Under the pieces are notes generated by a model, which made no database searches, was not told where the DNA came from, and saw only the letters and a list, made by a program, of their open reading frames with translations. DNA of 64,000 nt from Bolinopsis microptera (Eukaryota; Ctenophora; Tentaculata; Lobata; Bolinopsidae): contig NC_087077.1 of NCBI RefSeq assembly GCF_026151205.1, positions 4,214,001-4,278,000 on the forward strand, read 5' to 3'. Made by a program: the position numbers and the translations under genes. Of the stretch, positions 13,001-21,859 are shown in pieces. The stretch's first letter is position 1; each line of letters opens with the position of its first letter.

Positions 13001-16000
13001 CCCGATACCGAGCAGGCTGTAGGAGGCTATCTTCACCGTGTACCATGTGTTGGGGTAGAGTCCGGAGAAGGTGTAGTTTAGGGAGGTGTTGTTCAGGGTC
13101 TTGTGACGCTGTGTGGAGCCGTCCCCAGTCGCAAATATTACCGACTGTGGGGGTATTCCGGTTTAAATCAATCCCATATTACGGTGAATTGAAAAAGTTC
13201 TTGATCTCGAAATAATAAATGAGTAGCCAGACTGTACAGTGTACAACATGTCAAATAATCTGTCAGTATAACAGCTGTAAACCCTGTACCGGGTAGCAAG
13301 TGGAACCCACCCTGTAATGCAGGACATCATCCTCACCAGAGCTCCAACTCACTGTTATAGTACTGTTAGTGGTACCCAATACCTGCAGATCTCCCACTGG
13401 ATCCGGCACTGAGGCGAGGAGGGGTTAGCAGGCATTAGTTATCTAATAACCTGGCAGGAAAGGGAAAAATAGATTAACAAGGAAAGGGCTGAACAGCTTC
13501 AATTGTCATATTGATACTTTTTATACATATGTCATTTTCCGTCAGAAAATATGAGAGGAAATGGGGTTGAAACTTATGACACGGTCCCCAATATCTAATG
13601 ACTGTAGTACTGTAGTAGGAGTCCTAAGTCCTTAATGAATACCTGGATAATAACCCGATCTCTTTGCGAGGGCTTCTTGAACAAGGTACAAAAGAAGGAA
13701 CTTGAAGATTGGAATCACCATACGATTGACGAGGCTACATAGAAAAATAATAATAGAGTATTTCAAGATTGTAACTTTTCAACAGTATTTATAATAAATT
13801 TAAAATTAAAGTTTGGTATTCAGCTCGAACGCAAAACTCAGAAATCATCAAAACTAGTTCGGACGCTGAAACGTAAGACTAAGAATGAAAACAATTTTAT
13901 CACGGCTTTGAAGTCTGGAAACTGCTGGATGTGACAACTGTAGCCAGGTAGGTTTAGTATACAAATACCTTTTCCGACATGCAGCAGAATATGTTTACTA
14001 TTAGTTACTCTTTGACAGGACAACAGGACAATAATAGCTGTTGTTAACAGGAAGGAGCTAGCCTGATTTCCTATAAACGAGTCCGGAGAAATATACAGAT
14101 GTCAAAAAACTTATCTTTGGCACCTAACCAATATATACCAGGCATGCGTTGGTATGCCGTTTCACATTTTTGCAGCACGGAAACAAGTATCTGCGAACGT
14201 AAATCTGTGCTTCAAAAAACTGGAAATTCGTTTGTATCATTCACAGGATTTACACAACACTAATTTCATGATCTGCTGCCTCAAGCCTCCAAAAGTTTGA
14301 AACTGAACATGTAAGTAACGAAGTTGCAAATAGGAGAATCTATAGATAATAAGATAACAGTTGGGACGGTCAATGTTGCCGTCAATGTTTCCGTAATTGC
14401 TAAGTTGATAACAATGACTAGTGGCTCATGACAATAATGACCCTTTGTTCCCTAGAATAACAATGTTCTGTTTCAAAAGATAGTTTCTAATAATACTGTT
14501 TATCTTACACAGGCACAGTACACAGGCACTTTCTCCACACCGCATTGGAAAGTGCTGACTGTGAATGGCTGTGTTACCACACGCAAATAAGACAAAACAA
14601 ATGCGATGTCCATGACAGATCACCTGACTAGATCAGTATCAACAGGTTTTGTTCTTGTCATATCCATTTATCAGAAATCAACAAGTCGTAAGTTATTACG
14701 AGTTTGGGAACTGAAACGTACGTGGACACTACAACGCGACGAAATTCAAAATATTTTAAATTTCTGATTGCAATTATTAAGCATTATTCCGACGTTTTCG
14801 GACGTGCAGCGGTATGTTTTCATGATTTGTAGTGCTTCAGTAGTGTAACAAGATACTTAAAACAGGATAATTCTGCTAACAAAAGTTCTGAGTCATCAAA
14901 ATAATAACTTCAAATAAAGCTCTAATTTCACGGAAGGCCTCATCAAAACGCTGGTGCAAGTTTTAAATGATTTCAGGGTGAGTACCAGTGGCTACACTTT
15001 CACAACAGACCCCACCAAACGCCTGGCGCAAGTCTAATTGGTTCCCCTGTAGGTCTATAGGTCCACTGTCAGTGTGATCCAGTGACGTAACGTACATTTC
15101 CAGAGGGGTGCACCAAAAACCTTTTCTTTTTTTGAAGGACCAAACTAGTAGGGGGGGGGGGCAAAACATTTTAGCGGAGGGGGGAGGGGGAAGGGGGCAC
15201 ATGGTAACGTAATGCCAAGTAAAGCTGCTGTGACGTAAGTAAAGTGTGAAAACTGAAACCTAATCAGACAAAGTTTTCTTCTAATTTGAAAATATTAAAC
15301 AGCACTTAATCATGAATATTAATGATTACAAAATAAACGACAAAGCTCTTTTTGAACAAGATGCAGCCACCAAACGTATAATATGCGCAGACTCTGGAAT
15401 AACTTAACAAATAGCCGGCACCTCCTACCTGCGTTTATATGAGTATATAGTAGCGTAGACTGCTATTCTAACCTATCATCACCTACTGCTTCTAACAATA
15501 GTGTTCAGGGCAGTTGCAGGTAAACACCGTCTAAATACTGAAGCTGGAAACTACATCACTTAACTATCACTTATCTCTAATATTACCATTACTTACCAGC
15601 CATGGTCCTAATAGTTGCAGGGTTAGACCAGGTCTCAGTTCCACATCTGGATTGTGTTGAGACCCTCACATGGTACAAAGTATCTTCCGACAGGTCTCTG
15701 AAGTAAACAAGGTTAATAACCGTAACCCTTCAAAACGAAGCTCGGAGGAATGCGAGTTTAACACCTATTCCTAATTTCTCTGATTTACTAAAATTGTAAT
15801 AACACATACACCGTAGAATTAAGCACGGTTCGTTGATTTCAAAGTGCATTTCACTATTTCACGGCAGTATCCAAGAAGCCCGACCCAGTCCACGGACTGG
15901 TACACGAACTGGGTAGGGTTTCTTGGATACTGCCCATTTCATAAATATCTACGAAGAACTAACTTGATAATGATGTGCTCCTTGACGGTAGTATAAACTA

Positions 16001-19000
16001 TCTGTTGCGCGGGGAGTCTGTTAGAAGGAGATATCTTGACATTGTACCACTGGAACTGTCTGCTGACGGGGGACCACCTGGCTCTGATACTCTGGGGGTT
16101 CTGTAGCTCTACTCGCAGTCCAGAAGGAGGCGGCAGATCTGATGACGGGCTTATATCAGTGGCAAGGTTAGTAAATTCAAAACTTATAACATTAATACGG
16201 GGACCATATCGTACATCAAACTAGTGTTGTCATTTTATTTGCTGCTAAAGAGTAAAGTTCCCTACAAAATTGAATTAATGTCCACGATTGTGTCACGTTT
16301 CCTATACATATTTGATAATCAGAGGTTTCAACTCACAGATCGGACTGTGCTCGTCGTTATAAACGCTGTCAGTTCTGGATATTTGAGCAGCTATCTCATT
16401 CCAGGATAGAAGAAGGGACCTTGTGCAGGCAGCACACCGTTGAGAGCACGACTCCTCCAACACTTCCGACTGGTTCAATACTCTGTGACCATGTTCAATG
16501 AGAAACAATTATTACTTAGGCGAATCATTCGGAGTTGCAAAACTTGAACAAATCAGCATTTCATGAGCAGGAACTCAGAGGAAGGAATAGTAAAACATTA
16601 AAAATAGACCTTGAGTAGAGCTGAACGTAAGAAGCTCGTCCTGCAAACACATAACTGTCTGAACTGTTGCCGATAGTTAACGAGGTTATGTCTTCAAGCA
16701 ACTCCCCTGCTGCTAGGTTAGAACCTGAAACAACTTTAGATTAGGGAATTTGGTAATTTGCCTGCAGTGCTGATTGACGCACGGTTGACGCACGTCTAAA
16801 GCTGTTACCTGAGGTTGACTCGGATCACTTTAGTATATTCTTTATCAAATCAAATCGTTCGGTAGAGCACAACTTTTTAAAGAACAAGAAGACAGACGAA
16901 GACCCAGATGAAAGACAATTTATCTAGGAAAGGCTTGTGAAAAATGAGAATCATTTGAAAACCATGTATTCGAGCTTTTCACCTAGAAGTGAAACAAATT
17001 CTTCATATTATAGAGCCAGGGACTGGCTACACCTGGTTGAAACGCTGCCATCCCATTACATAATACTCAATAAACATAATAGATTTGTAGTGTTGTTATT
17101 AGTTTAAAACTGTATATTAGGGACAGATGTTTGCCGATTTGTTTATCTCCGCCTTTTTGATTGCCAGGCAAAGACAAAAGAAAATCGCGATTATTTAGGC
17201 CAAAAATCGCGGCGCCGGGACAAGCCAAACTAGGCAAAATCGTGGCGAAAATCGCAGCAAAAGATAATGTATTTGCACAAATAGAATTATGAATTGGGGA
17301 TAGACTGGTTTGTAGGGTGACGACTTGCTAGTTGGTTTGTGTGTACGACTTAGAGGTGGCTACTTAGAGGTTGCGGCATGTTGCCAGCATTATGGCATCG
17401 TTGTATATGTTTTTCATTATCAGTATCACTATGTTCGTAGCAATATTTCCTTTACCCTCATGAGTTTTTGTCCATATTGTGTTCGCAAAGGTATGTTATA
17501 ACGTTATATTATAGATTAATTGTCTTAACTATTGATCAATATTATCATTGTTCCAAATCTCACTTAACAAATTTGTCAAGGAGAATGGGAAAAATCGCGA
17601 TTCCGCACGTGCCGCGCTTTCCTTTTGACCTTGTTGCCGGGCGTTGTTTTCACAAGCGGCAGATTTTCCAAGTGCAGTGTTAGGGGTGGGCACATTACCA
17701 ATCTTACCTTTCAACAACTCAAAAAGATTCAATTTCTCAAACATTTTTCAATCTTGCCCTATTTAACCGATGATATCATTATATTACAGAACAATGATGT
17801 AGTGTGTGATTACTGATAAGTAGTCAATTTAAACGTAGTGAATAAACTGTAACTGATAAGAGCAACTGATAAGAGTTATAAACAGCTATTTATCTTTATT
17901 ATCGATCATTATTTAAAAAACCGCCGGCATATGTTGATTTGAGCCGAAATAGCCTGCTGTATTAGAAAATCTATATTGACACATCTAGAGTATGGACTCT
18001 AGTGTGGTCTTGGTTGTATAAATTCTCGGGACCTGTATCCTCAATCAGACTGAAGACTGTCTAGATATTTTAAATCTTCTCATTTTGAATTATTGTAGGA
18101 GTTCTGACAAAAATCCGGATTATTTGTAAAGCCATCCATAAAGAAAGTTTGATCCTACAAGATTATAGAAATGCTCATTTGATCTTTTGTTATAATTATT
18201 ACTATAAGAAAAAATAATTATATTTCTATGCGTCTCTTAATAATTCACTAGAAGACCAGTAGATTCAGACAAGCTTTGATTTACCGCCTCTCGGTCGAAT
18301 CACGAGCTTGAAGTTTAAACCTCGGATGGAAACATGTCTTTATTGATGATACAGTAGGGAGCATCTACGTCAGGGACAAAAGAAAATCGCGATTGTTTTG
18401 GCCAAAGCTCGCGATACCGCGACAAGCCAAACAGACGACATATAAAATTTGTCGCAAAGAATGGGAAAAATCGCGATGCCACACATGCCGCGATTTCCTT
18501 TTGTCCCTGATCTACGTAAATAACAATCCATGTGATTCTCACGATCTCCTCTGTTTGTCAGATCAATGTAGGTTATAGAATGTTTCTACGCTATTGCTAG
18601 AGTATTGCATTATATCAATTATTGTTTAAAATTATATCTGAAGGGTTCGACAGATACCAATATTTATCACGCAGACAAGAAATCAATTTTGATGTTGGTG
18701 CAATTGTAATTGTATTTGGAATTTATGATTGACAGCACTTCAAAAAATCTGTTTGCGTTTTGTTTTCAGATGGTGAAATAATATTTCCCATTTCTTATCC
18801 TGGTAACTGTTAAATCCATGTCCTCATTCCTGACAACTCATTTGTCATTTAATCTACCGTCACACTTGATTACGCGGAAATACCGACTGTAATCCGGGCA
18901 ATCACGGCTATTATAAGCAGGTATCTTATAACTCCACCAACGGTAACTAGGACTTTTTGATTACCAACTTTTTTTTCTTACTTTTTTAGGCTCGACCTAG

Positions 19001-20542
19001 ACGGCTCACTAAAGGATAACATGAGGATGCTTTGCCTGCCTCTAGGGTATGGTTACCCTGAAGGAGGTAGCTGGAGTCATCTATGTGGAGATGATGGAGG
19101 TGAAGTGAGGGAGAAACTGTCGTTTCAAAGACGGAACACTTACCACTGAGTAGCAGGAGTCCGTTAACGTAGATTCTGTACTTGGTAACCTGGTAAACTG
19201 GTAACCTGGTAACCTGGTAACCTGGTAACCTGGTAACCTGGTAACCTGGTAACCTGGTAACCTGGTAACACTTACCACTGAGTTGCAGGAGTCCGTTAAC
19301 GTAGATCCTGTACTTGGTAACCTGGTAAACTGGTAACCTGGTAACCTGGTAAACTGGTAACCTGGTAACCTGGTAACCTGGTAACCTGGTAACCTGGTAA
19401 CCTGGTAACCTGGTAACCTGGTAACCTGGTAACCTGGTAACCTGGTAACCTGGTAACACTTACCACTGAGTTGCAGGAGTCCGTTAACGTAGATCCTGTA
19501 CTGTCCCCGGACACTTGTCCAGGTTACACAGATGTGGTACCAGTCAGTATTGGGTTGTACCAGGTCTATCATCTCACTCCTCCAGCCAGCCACATCTATA
19601 TACGCGTTAGCCTGCGTCAATATCAACCTGCACAGATAGGTTTCAGGTTAGCCTGCGTCAATATCGACCTGGACAGATAAGTTTCAGGTTAGCTTGCGTC
19701 AATATCAACCTGCACAGATAGGTTTCAGGTTAGCCTGCTTCAATATCAACATGCACACAGATAGGTTTCAGGTTAGCCTGCGTCAGTATCAATCGATTGC
19801 AAAGTAGAGTGTAGACACTGCAAGCGTTATATTGTGGTAGAGAAAGTTTAGCAGGTAACTTGGTAGCTCGTAACTGTGTAAGTAAGTAACCTGAACTGTC
19901 CCTGATCCCCCACAGTCATCACAGAAGAGTCCTGGTTCACATACACATTATAGTGAACCACCCAGCCACAGAGACTCAGCTCCGACAGGGTCCTGGTCTC
20001 TCCTAGTCCACTGTTAGACAGGGGTACTCTGTATTCCACCTGCCTCTTGATAGGGAACACTGCGTACACAAACTCGGAACCTGCTGTTACTCCTGGAAGG
20101 AGGGGTGTGAGTAACAACTTAGTTAGTGAGTTAGAAGCAAGGTAACAACTTAGAGCAGACTCAAGTTATCTTTATCGATTTAGTGCTAATTGTGCATTGA
20201 TTTGTAACAGCAACGTAACTAATTTTCGTCATTAACACCATTGAATAAATCCGTTGTTACAAATACGATGAATCCTTAAAAATTACCAATCGTGATTGCT
20301 ATAATTTTGCCAGATGATGCGGAAGAGGGGGAGGGGGGCACGACAGTAAATAACTTCGTGATCAAGGGGTTAATCAGTTATAATGAGCCATATCGAATAA
20401 AATATAGGATATATCAGTGTGGAGTGTTACATACTGTTTTTTGAAATACGGTTTCTACCAATAAGTTTTTACAAAAAGATTTTGAAAATAAAAGTTTCTT
20501 ACCGATAACAGAAAAGATTGCGATTAAACCACATAGCTTCAT
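519..20542 (-). CDS. Adhesion G-protein-coupled receptor (pentraxin-FN3-HRM-GAIN-7TM), 32 exons
   Basis: Cell-surface receptor of the adhesion GPCR class, assembled by hand from domain matches and GT-AG borders. Exons in transcript order: 20542-20503, 20092-19891, 19627-19464, 16724-16610, 16482-16337, 16138-15964, 15697-15597, 13408-13311, 13144-12964, 12504-12389, 11649-11547, 10625-10482, 10203-10139, 9864-9759, 9472-9359, 8328-8223, 8087-7970, 7357-7199, 7057-7001, 6797-6669, 6533-6414 (end unsure, 6443 possible), 6206-6084, 5863-5710, 5509-5412, 5248-5145, 4669-4552, 4398-4251, 3792-3596 (end unsure), 1982-1915, 1704-1619, 1395-1207, 1058-519. Phases agree at all joins except after 6533-6414/6443 and between 3596 and 1982, where a small exon or other donor may be missing. 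Length is about 1460 residues. The start is the ATG giving signal peptide MKLCGLIAIFSVIG. GPCRs of this class self-cleave at the GPS and are activated by a tethered agonist; ligand and G protein cannot be read from sequence. Confidence 0.9.
1093..1122. repeat. Poly-G run in receptor intron
   Basis: A nearly pure run of about 30 G, on the genomic plus strand, between the last two receptor exons. It reads as poly-C in the transcript. Similar G runs recur at 3038-3061, 5371-5402, 9514-9529, 15151-15161 and 31917-31952. Confidence 0.8.
1207..5248 (-). CDS. Receptor exons 25-31: seven-helix membrane domain
   Basis: Each helix is visible: TM1 YILSIISQIGASISIVCLFA (5248-5145); TM2 INFALALFLALLFFM (4669-4552); TM3 THYFFLTAFFWMSVEAVGLY and the start of TM4 FLIGASIIAWG (4398-4251); TM4 end, CWLSRDW loop and TM5 FFSPLLIMLLFNCIVFFRV (3792-3596); TM6 ELRIILSIMTLLGLTWIFG (1982-1915 plus 1704-1619); TM7 FFALTNTLQGVAVFVFYCLY (1704-1619 plus 1395-1207). 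The class motifs HYFFL.AFFWM, CWLS and GLTWIFG are intact. TM7 is followed by a run of six lysines. Confidence 0.93.
2977..3110. mobile_element. hAT-type MITE, CAGTGRCGTAAC family, copy 1
   Basis: Ends CAGTGACGTAAC and, inverted, GTTACGCCACTG. Flanks CCCATGTT (2969-2976) and CTCATTTT (3111-3118) look like a diverged 8-bp target duplication (6 of 8), as hAT elements make. The interior has a long G run. It lies in a receptor intron and has no coding capacity. Confidence 0.75.
4695..4775. repeat. ACAC/ACGT microsatellite
   Basis: Imperfect ACACACGTAC repeats in the receptor intron just upstream (in transcript sense) of the TM2 exon. Confidence 0.8.
4939..5131. repeat. 27-bp minisatellite in receptor intron
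   Basis: Six to seven copies of a 27-base unit that includes GAACGCCTAGTGCTGATAAG, ending about 14 bases from the donor of the TM1 exon (5145). Open frames on both strands are an effect of the unit length being a multiple of three. Confidence 0.85.
5412..7357 (-). CDS. Receptor exons 18-24: GAIN domain and GPS cleavage site
   Basis: About residues 698-978. The helical first half includes TEITNVDQAVEVSKKLTEV and LAPEGTALAAQQIVTDVE; the beta half includes SPDLKLAVVKLPSE and ELLGAISVNIP. The GPS begins KPVCVYWNTVD and ends IICKTQHLTSF, with the expected autoproteolysis point between Leu and Thr of HLT, near residue 971. Two of the four usual GPS cysteines are absent: the Gly-Cys position is Gly-Val and the second Cys of the Cys-x-Cys pair is Thr. 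The remaining Cys in CVYWN and IICK could still pair. The residues after the cut (TSFSAILLPAQDD) would be the tethered agonist. Confidence 0.85.
7970..8328 (-). CDS. Receptor exons 16-17: hormone-receptor motif (HRM) domain
   Basis: About residues 623-698. Exon 16 reads YCDYLNDEEQGRGNFTWPYA then TITTLPCNLNHP; exon 17 continues NLTEVRSRKCGVGGWEEEADYTLC. The order Cys, Gly-x-Phe-x-Trp-Pro, Pro-Cys, Arg-x-Cys, Gly-Trp-Glu, Cys is that of the HRM domain found just before GAIN in many adhesion GPCRs. The join uses the acceptor at 8087, because the acceptor-like site further upstream gives a stop codon. Confidence 0.8.
8414..9234. mobile_element. Inverted-repeat element with 9-bp target duplication in receptor intron
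   Basis: Both ends read GGGGGGATGCAACGTCAATT inward and are flanked by identical GAAGTGCAG (8405-8413 and 9235-9243). Each arm continues as an array of the 10-base unit TGTCAATTAA and closes with a GAATACTGACATTAATTGAC block. The core at 8520-9080 has no reading frame of note. A 9-bp duplication suits Mutator-like elements, but the termini alone do not fix the superfamily. Confidence 0.8.
9359..16138 (-). CDS. Receptor exons 6-15: fibronectin type III region
   Basis: Three clear FN3 modules. Module 1 (residues about 222-314, exons 6-7) starts LPPPSGLRVELQ, has RARWSPV and YHVRVSTQSRCG. Module 2 (315-407, exons 8-9) starts VPDPVGDLQVLG, with ITVSWSSGEDD and WYTVKIASYSLLGIGEYS. Module 3 (407-528, exons 10-12) starts PAPDVDVTINIEI, with VSWDVSADPSES and YAAYHVSVAICPDP. 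Exons 13-15 (528-623) end in WYTLYRAQGTTF and may be a fourth, diverged FN3; the evidence there is weak. Most modules begin and end in phase 1, the usual phase of shuffled extracellular modules. Such repeats act as spacers or protein-binding surfaces. Confidence 0.85.
9649..9745. repeat. 29-bp minisatellite beside receptor exon 14 donor
   Basis: About 3.5 copies of a 29-base unit containing GATAAGTTACTAGTACTAG, ending about 14 bases from the donor of exon 9864-9759. Confidence 0.85.
10749..11536. repeat. 35-36 bp minisatellite in receptor intron
   Basis: About 22 copies of a unit including GTCACAGTGAGAGAGGGTTA followed by AAAGAGAGACAGG, with two main variants at the junction (GAGTGTC or TTTGTTAC). 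It fills the intron between exons 11 and 12 and ends about 10 bases from the donor at 11547. Confidence 0.9.
11896..12389. repeat. Tandem ~120-bp repeat carrying copies of the exon 10 end and donor
   Basis: The last ~32 bases of exon 10 (minus strand, ending TACAAGCTAACT then GTGAGT) recur at about 11900-11935, 12021-12056, 12143-12179 and 12263-12298, each followed by GGTTACC-type spacers. The true exon copy ends at 12389. Each extra copy keeps an intact GTGAG donor but no acceptor, so these are pseudo exon ends inside the intron. Confidence 0.85.
15080..15217. mobile_element. hAT-type MITE, CAGTGRCGTAAC family, copy 2 (decayed)
   Basis: Left end CAGTGACGTAAC, then an interior with GCACCAAAAACC, a G run and GGTAACGTAATGCC at the right, matching the copies at 2977 and 31879. 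The right terminus is diverged and I see no target duplication, so the right border is approximate. Confidence 0.6.
15864..15934. repeat. Hairpin in receptor intron
   Basis: GGCAGTATCCAAGAA at the left pairs with TTCTTGGATACTGCC at the right, and CCCAGT with ACTGGG further in. About 70 bases, near-complete fold. It could be a very small MITE; no target duplication is clear. Confidence 0.75.
16337..20542 (-). CDS. Receptor exons 1-5: signal peptide and pentraxin/LamG-like domain
   Basis: Exon 1 encodes the signal peptide and splices in phase 1 to VTAGSEFVYAVFPIKR. The domain, about residues 14-222, has the pentraxin signature WYHICVTWTSVRGQYRIYVNG in two stretches (WYHICVTW, then RIYVNGLLQLSG), the strand SYVFAGRASYVQLYS, and an ending RVLNQSEVLEESC resembling the pentraxin C-terminal 'vLs..ei..l..C'. 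Exon 3 (19627-19464) joins exon 4 (16724-16610) in frame across 2.7 kb. Pentraxin and laminin-G folds bind glycans or proteins, usually with calcium; the calcium ligands were not checked residue by residue. The intron after exon 3 holds minisatellites and two hAT-type MITEs. Confidence 0.85.
17169..17633. mobile_element. hAT-type non-autonomous element, AGGGACAAAAG family, long copy
   Basis: Left end CAAAGACAAAAGAAAATCGC, right end (inverted) of the same type, flanked by TTGCCAGG (17161-17168) and TTGCCGGG (17634-17641), an 8-bp duplication with one change. Ends resemble the cleaner copy at 18371. The middle contains 17320-17490, homologous in inverse orientation to 57550-57720. Confidence 0.75.
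18371..18509. mobile_element. hAT-type MITE, CAGGGACAAAAG family, intact ends
   Basis: 139 bp. Left end CAGGGACAAAAGAAAATCGC; right end inverted, CTTTTGTCCCTG. Perfect 8-bp target duplication ATCTACGT at 18363-18370 and 18510-18517. Ends CAGGG and 8-bp duplication are typical of hAT. Non-coding; it lies in the receptor intron between exons 3 and 4. Confidence 0.9.
19141..19463. repeat. GGTAACCT minisatellite with two extra copies of the exon 3 end
   Basis: Runs of GGTAACCT alternate with two copies (about 19141-19188 and 19269-19316) of the last ~40 bases of exon 3 together with its donor (CACTTACCACTGAGT on the plus strand). The real exon end is at 19464. Long open frames here encode only repeated Leu-Pro-Gly-Tyr-Gln and are not genes. 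Confidence 0.88.
19627..19790. repeat. Tandem copies of the exon 3 acceptor border
   Basis: About four copies of a ~41-base unit (GCCTGCGTCAATATCAACCT then GCACAGATAGGTTTCAGGTTA) that spans the exon 3 acceptor. Each carries a possible minus-strand CAG acceptor, so alternative acceptors could in principle extend exon 3 upstream. Confidence 0.8.
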
Positions 20543-21740
20543 GTCAAACGACCGATCCAATACTAGTCGTTGGTGTAAGTTCGGAAGATAACCAAGGTCG
20601 GTACCACAAGTATCAGGATTCCAGTGAGAGCCAACACAATCTACCTAACTGCTCCATCTATCAGAGGAAGTGAGAAATTAATAAAGTAGAAGGCGTCGAG
20701 CATTTAACGGTATTTTAACAGAATCTGTATTGTTCAAGACATTTTCTGAATAAGCTCAGTGATGATAATGTTCTACTGAAGGTAAATATATGTATCACCT
20801 CTCAAAACTTTCTTGAAAGAATCATCAAATGAGACTCAATAACACCATCAGACTTCAGAGTCTGTTCGAGAAGAATTTACAAATATGTGGCAATATAAAA
20901 AGTACCTCCTGTACCTAGTAACTACGTTAGTGAACATTTAGAGAATGTTATTTTGGATATAACTTAATCGTTAGAACGAGGTAATGGCCCATTAAATTCA
21001 CATTAAGCAATTAGTATTTATATTGCATAGCCTCTATGGAATCCTGTAAGCAAGAAGAAGCCTACAATAGCTATCGCAACATCAGGGACGTCAGAGCACT
21101 GCAAATTGCAATCTATACAGGGTTAACTCCTGCAGTGTGGGTTAATAATGGAGGGGGTATGCCAAATTGCAAACAATCCGCTAATCGACCAGGGCTGCAC
21201 CCTAGTATTCCTATTGAGCTATTGGAATATTGGGAAATTGTTGTACGAATGGAAATTATATAAAGATATTAACAAACAACAAATATAGAAACAAGTCCAG
21301 CGTGGCGCATATTTAGCTATTTAGCTATTTAGCTATTTAGGCTTAGCATTGCAATAATTGTCCTCAACATGATAATGAAGTAATGAATTTTAAACAGGCA
21401 GAGTGTATTGAGCTTCACTTTATAGAGCTTCACGTTGCATTCAAGTAATGATCTTGCTCTGCAATAATTGATGAAGATGTGCAATGTGGAGTCGTGGACG
21501 GTGCTGAATAAGGCAGCATCTAGTTTGGGGCCTTAACTAGACTATTGCGGCTAATATTTGGTATATTTGAGCCCCTTAAAGCCTTAATAATGATATCCGC
21601 TGTAGAACTGTACAAGTTTTATATACAGAGAGAGTCCTGAAATGCTCTAAATTATACATGAGTATAAAATAATGATGAAAGTAAATGGCCCGGGGAACTG
21701 GCAGTATCACGAAAGAATCCATCGTTGTGCAACTTTTTCT
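20543..21740. other. Receptor 5' flank, no gene seen
   Basis: Upstream of the receptor start codon. I see no conserved reading frame. It would hold the promoter and any 5' non-coding exon, which I cannot place. A short ATTTAGCT triplication sits at about 21309-21340. Confidence 0.5.
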
Positions 21741-21859
21741 GTGTATACGGGTGTAAGGCTGTCAGAATGAAGGTGTTTTTATAAAAGCCACAAAATCTTT
21801 AAAAACAGCTGTTTTAAACCAGAAACTTCACAAACACCTAAAAACTAGGGAAAGTTTCC

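Noticed and set aside
18986-19626. Long minus-strand frames reading repeated Leu-Pro-Gly-Tyr-Gln
   Set aside because: They run through the GGTAACCT array in every frame. The true coding part is only 19464-19627, which splices in phase to 16724.
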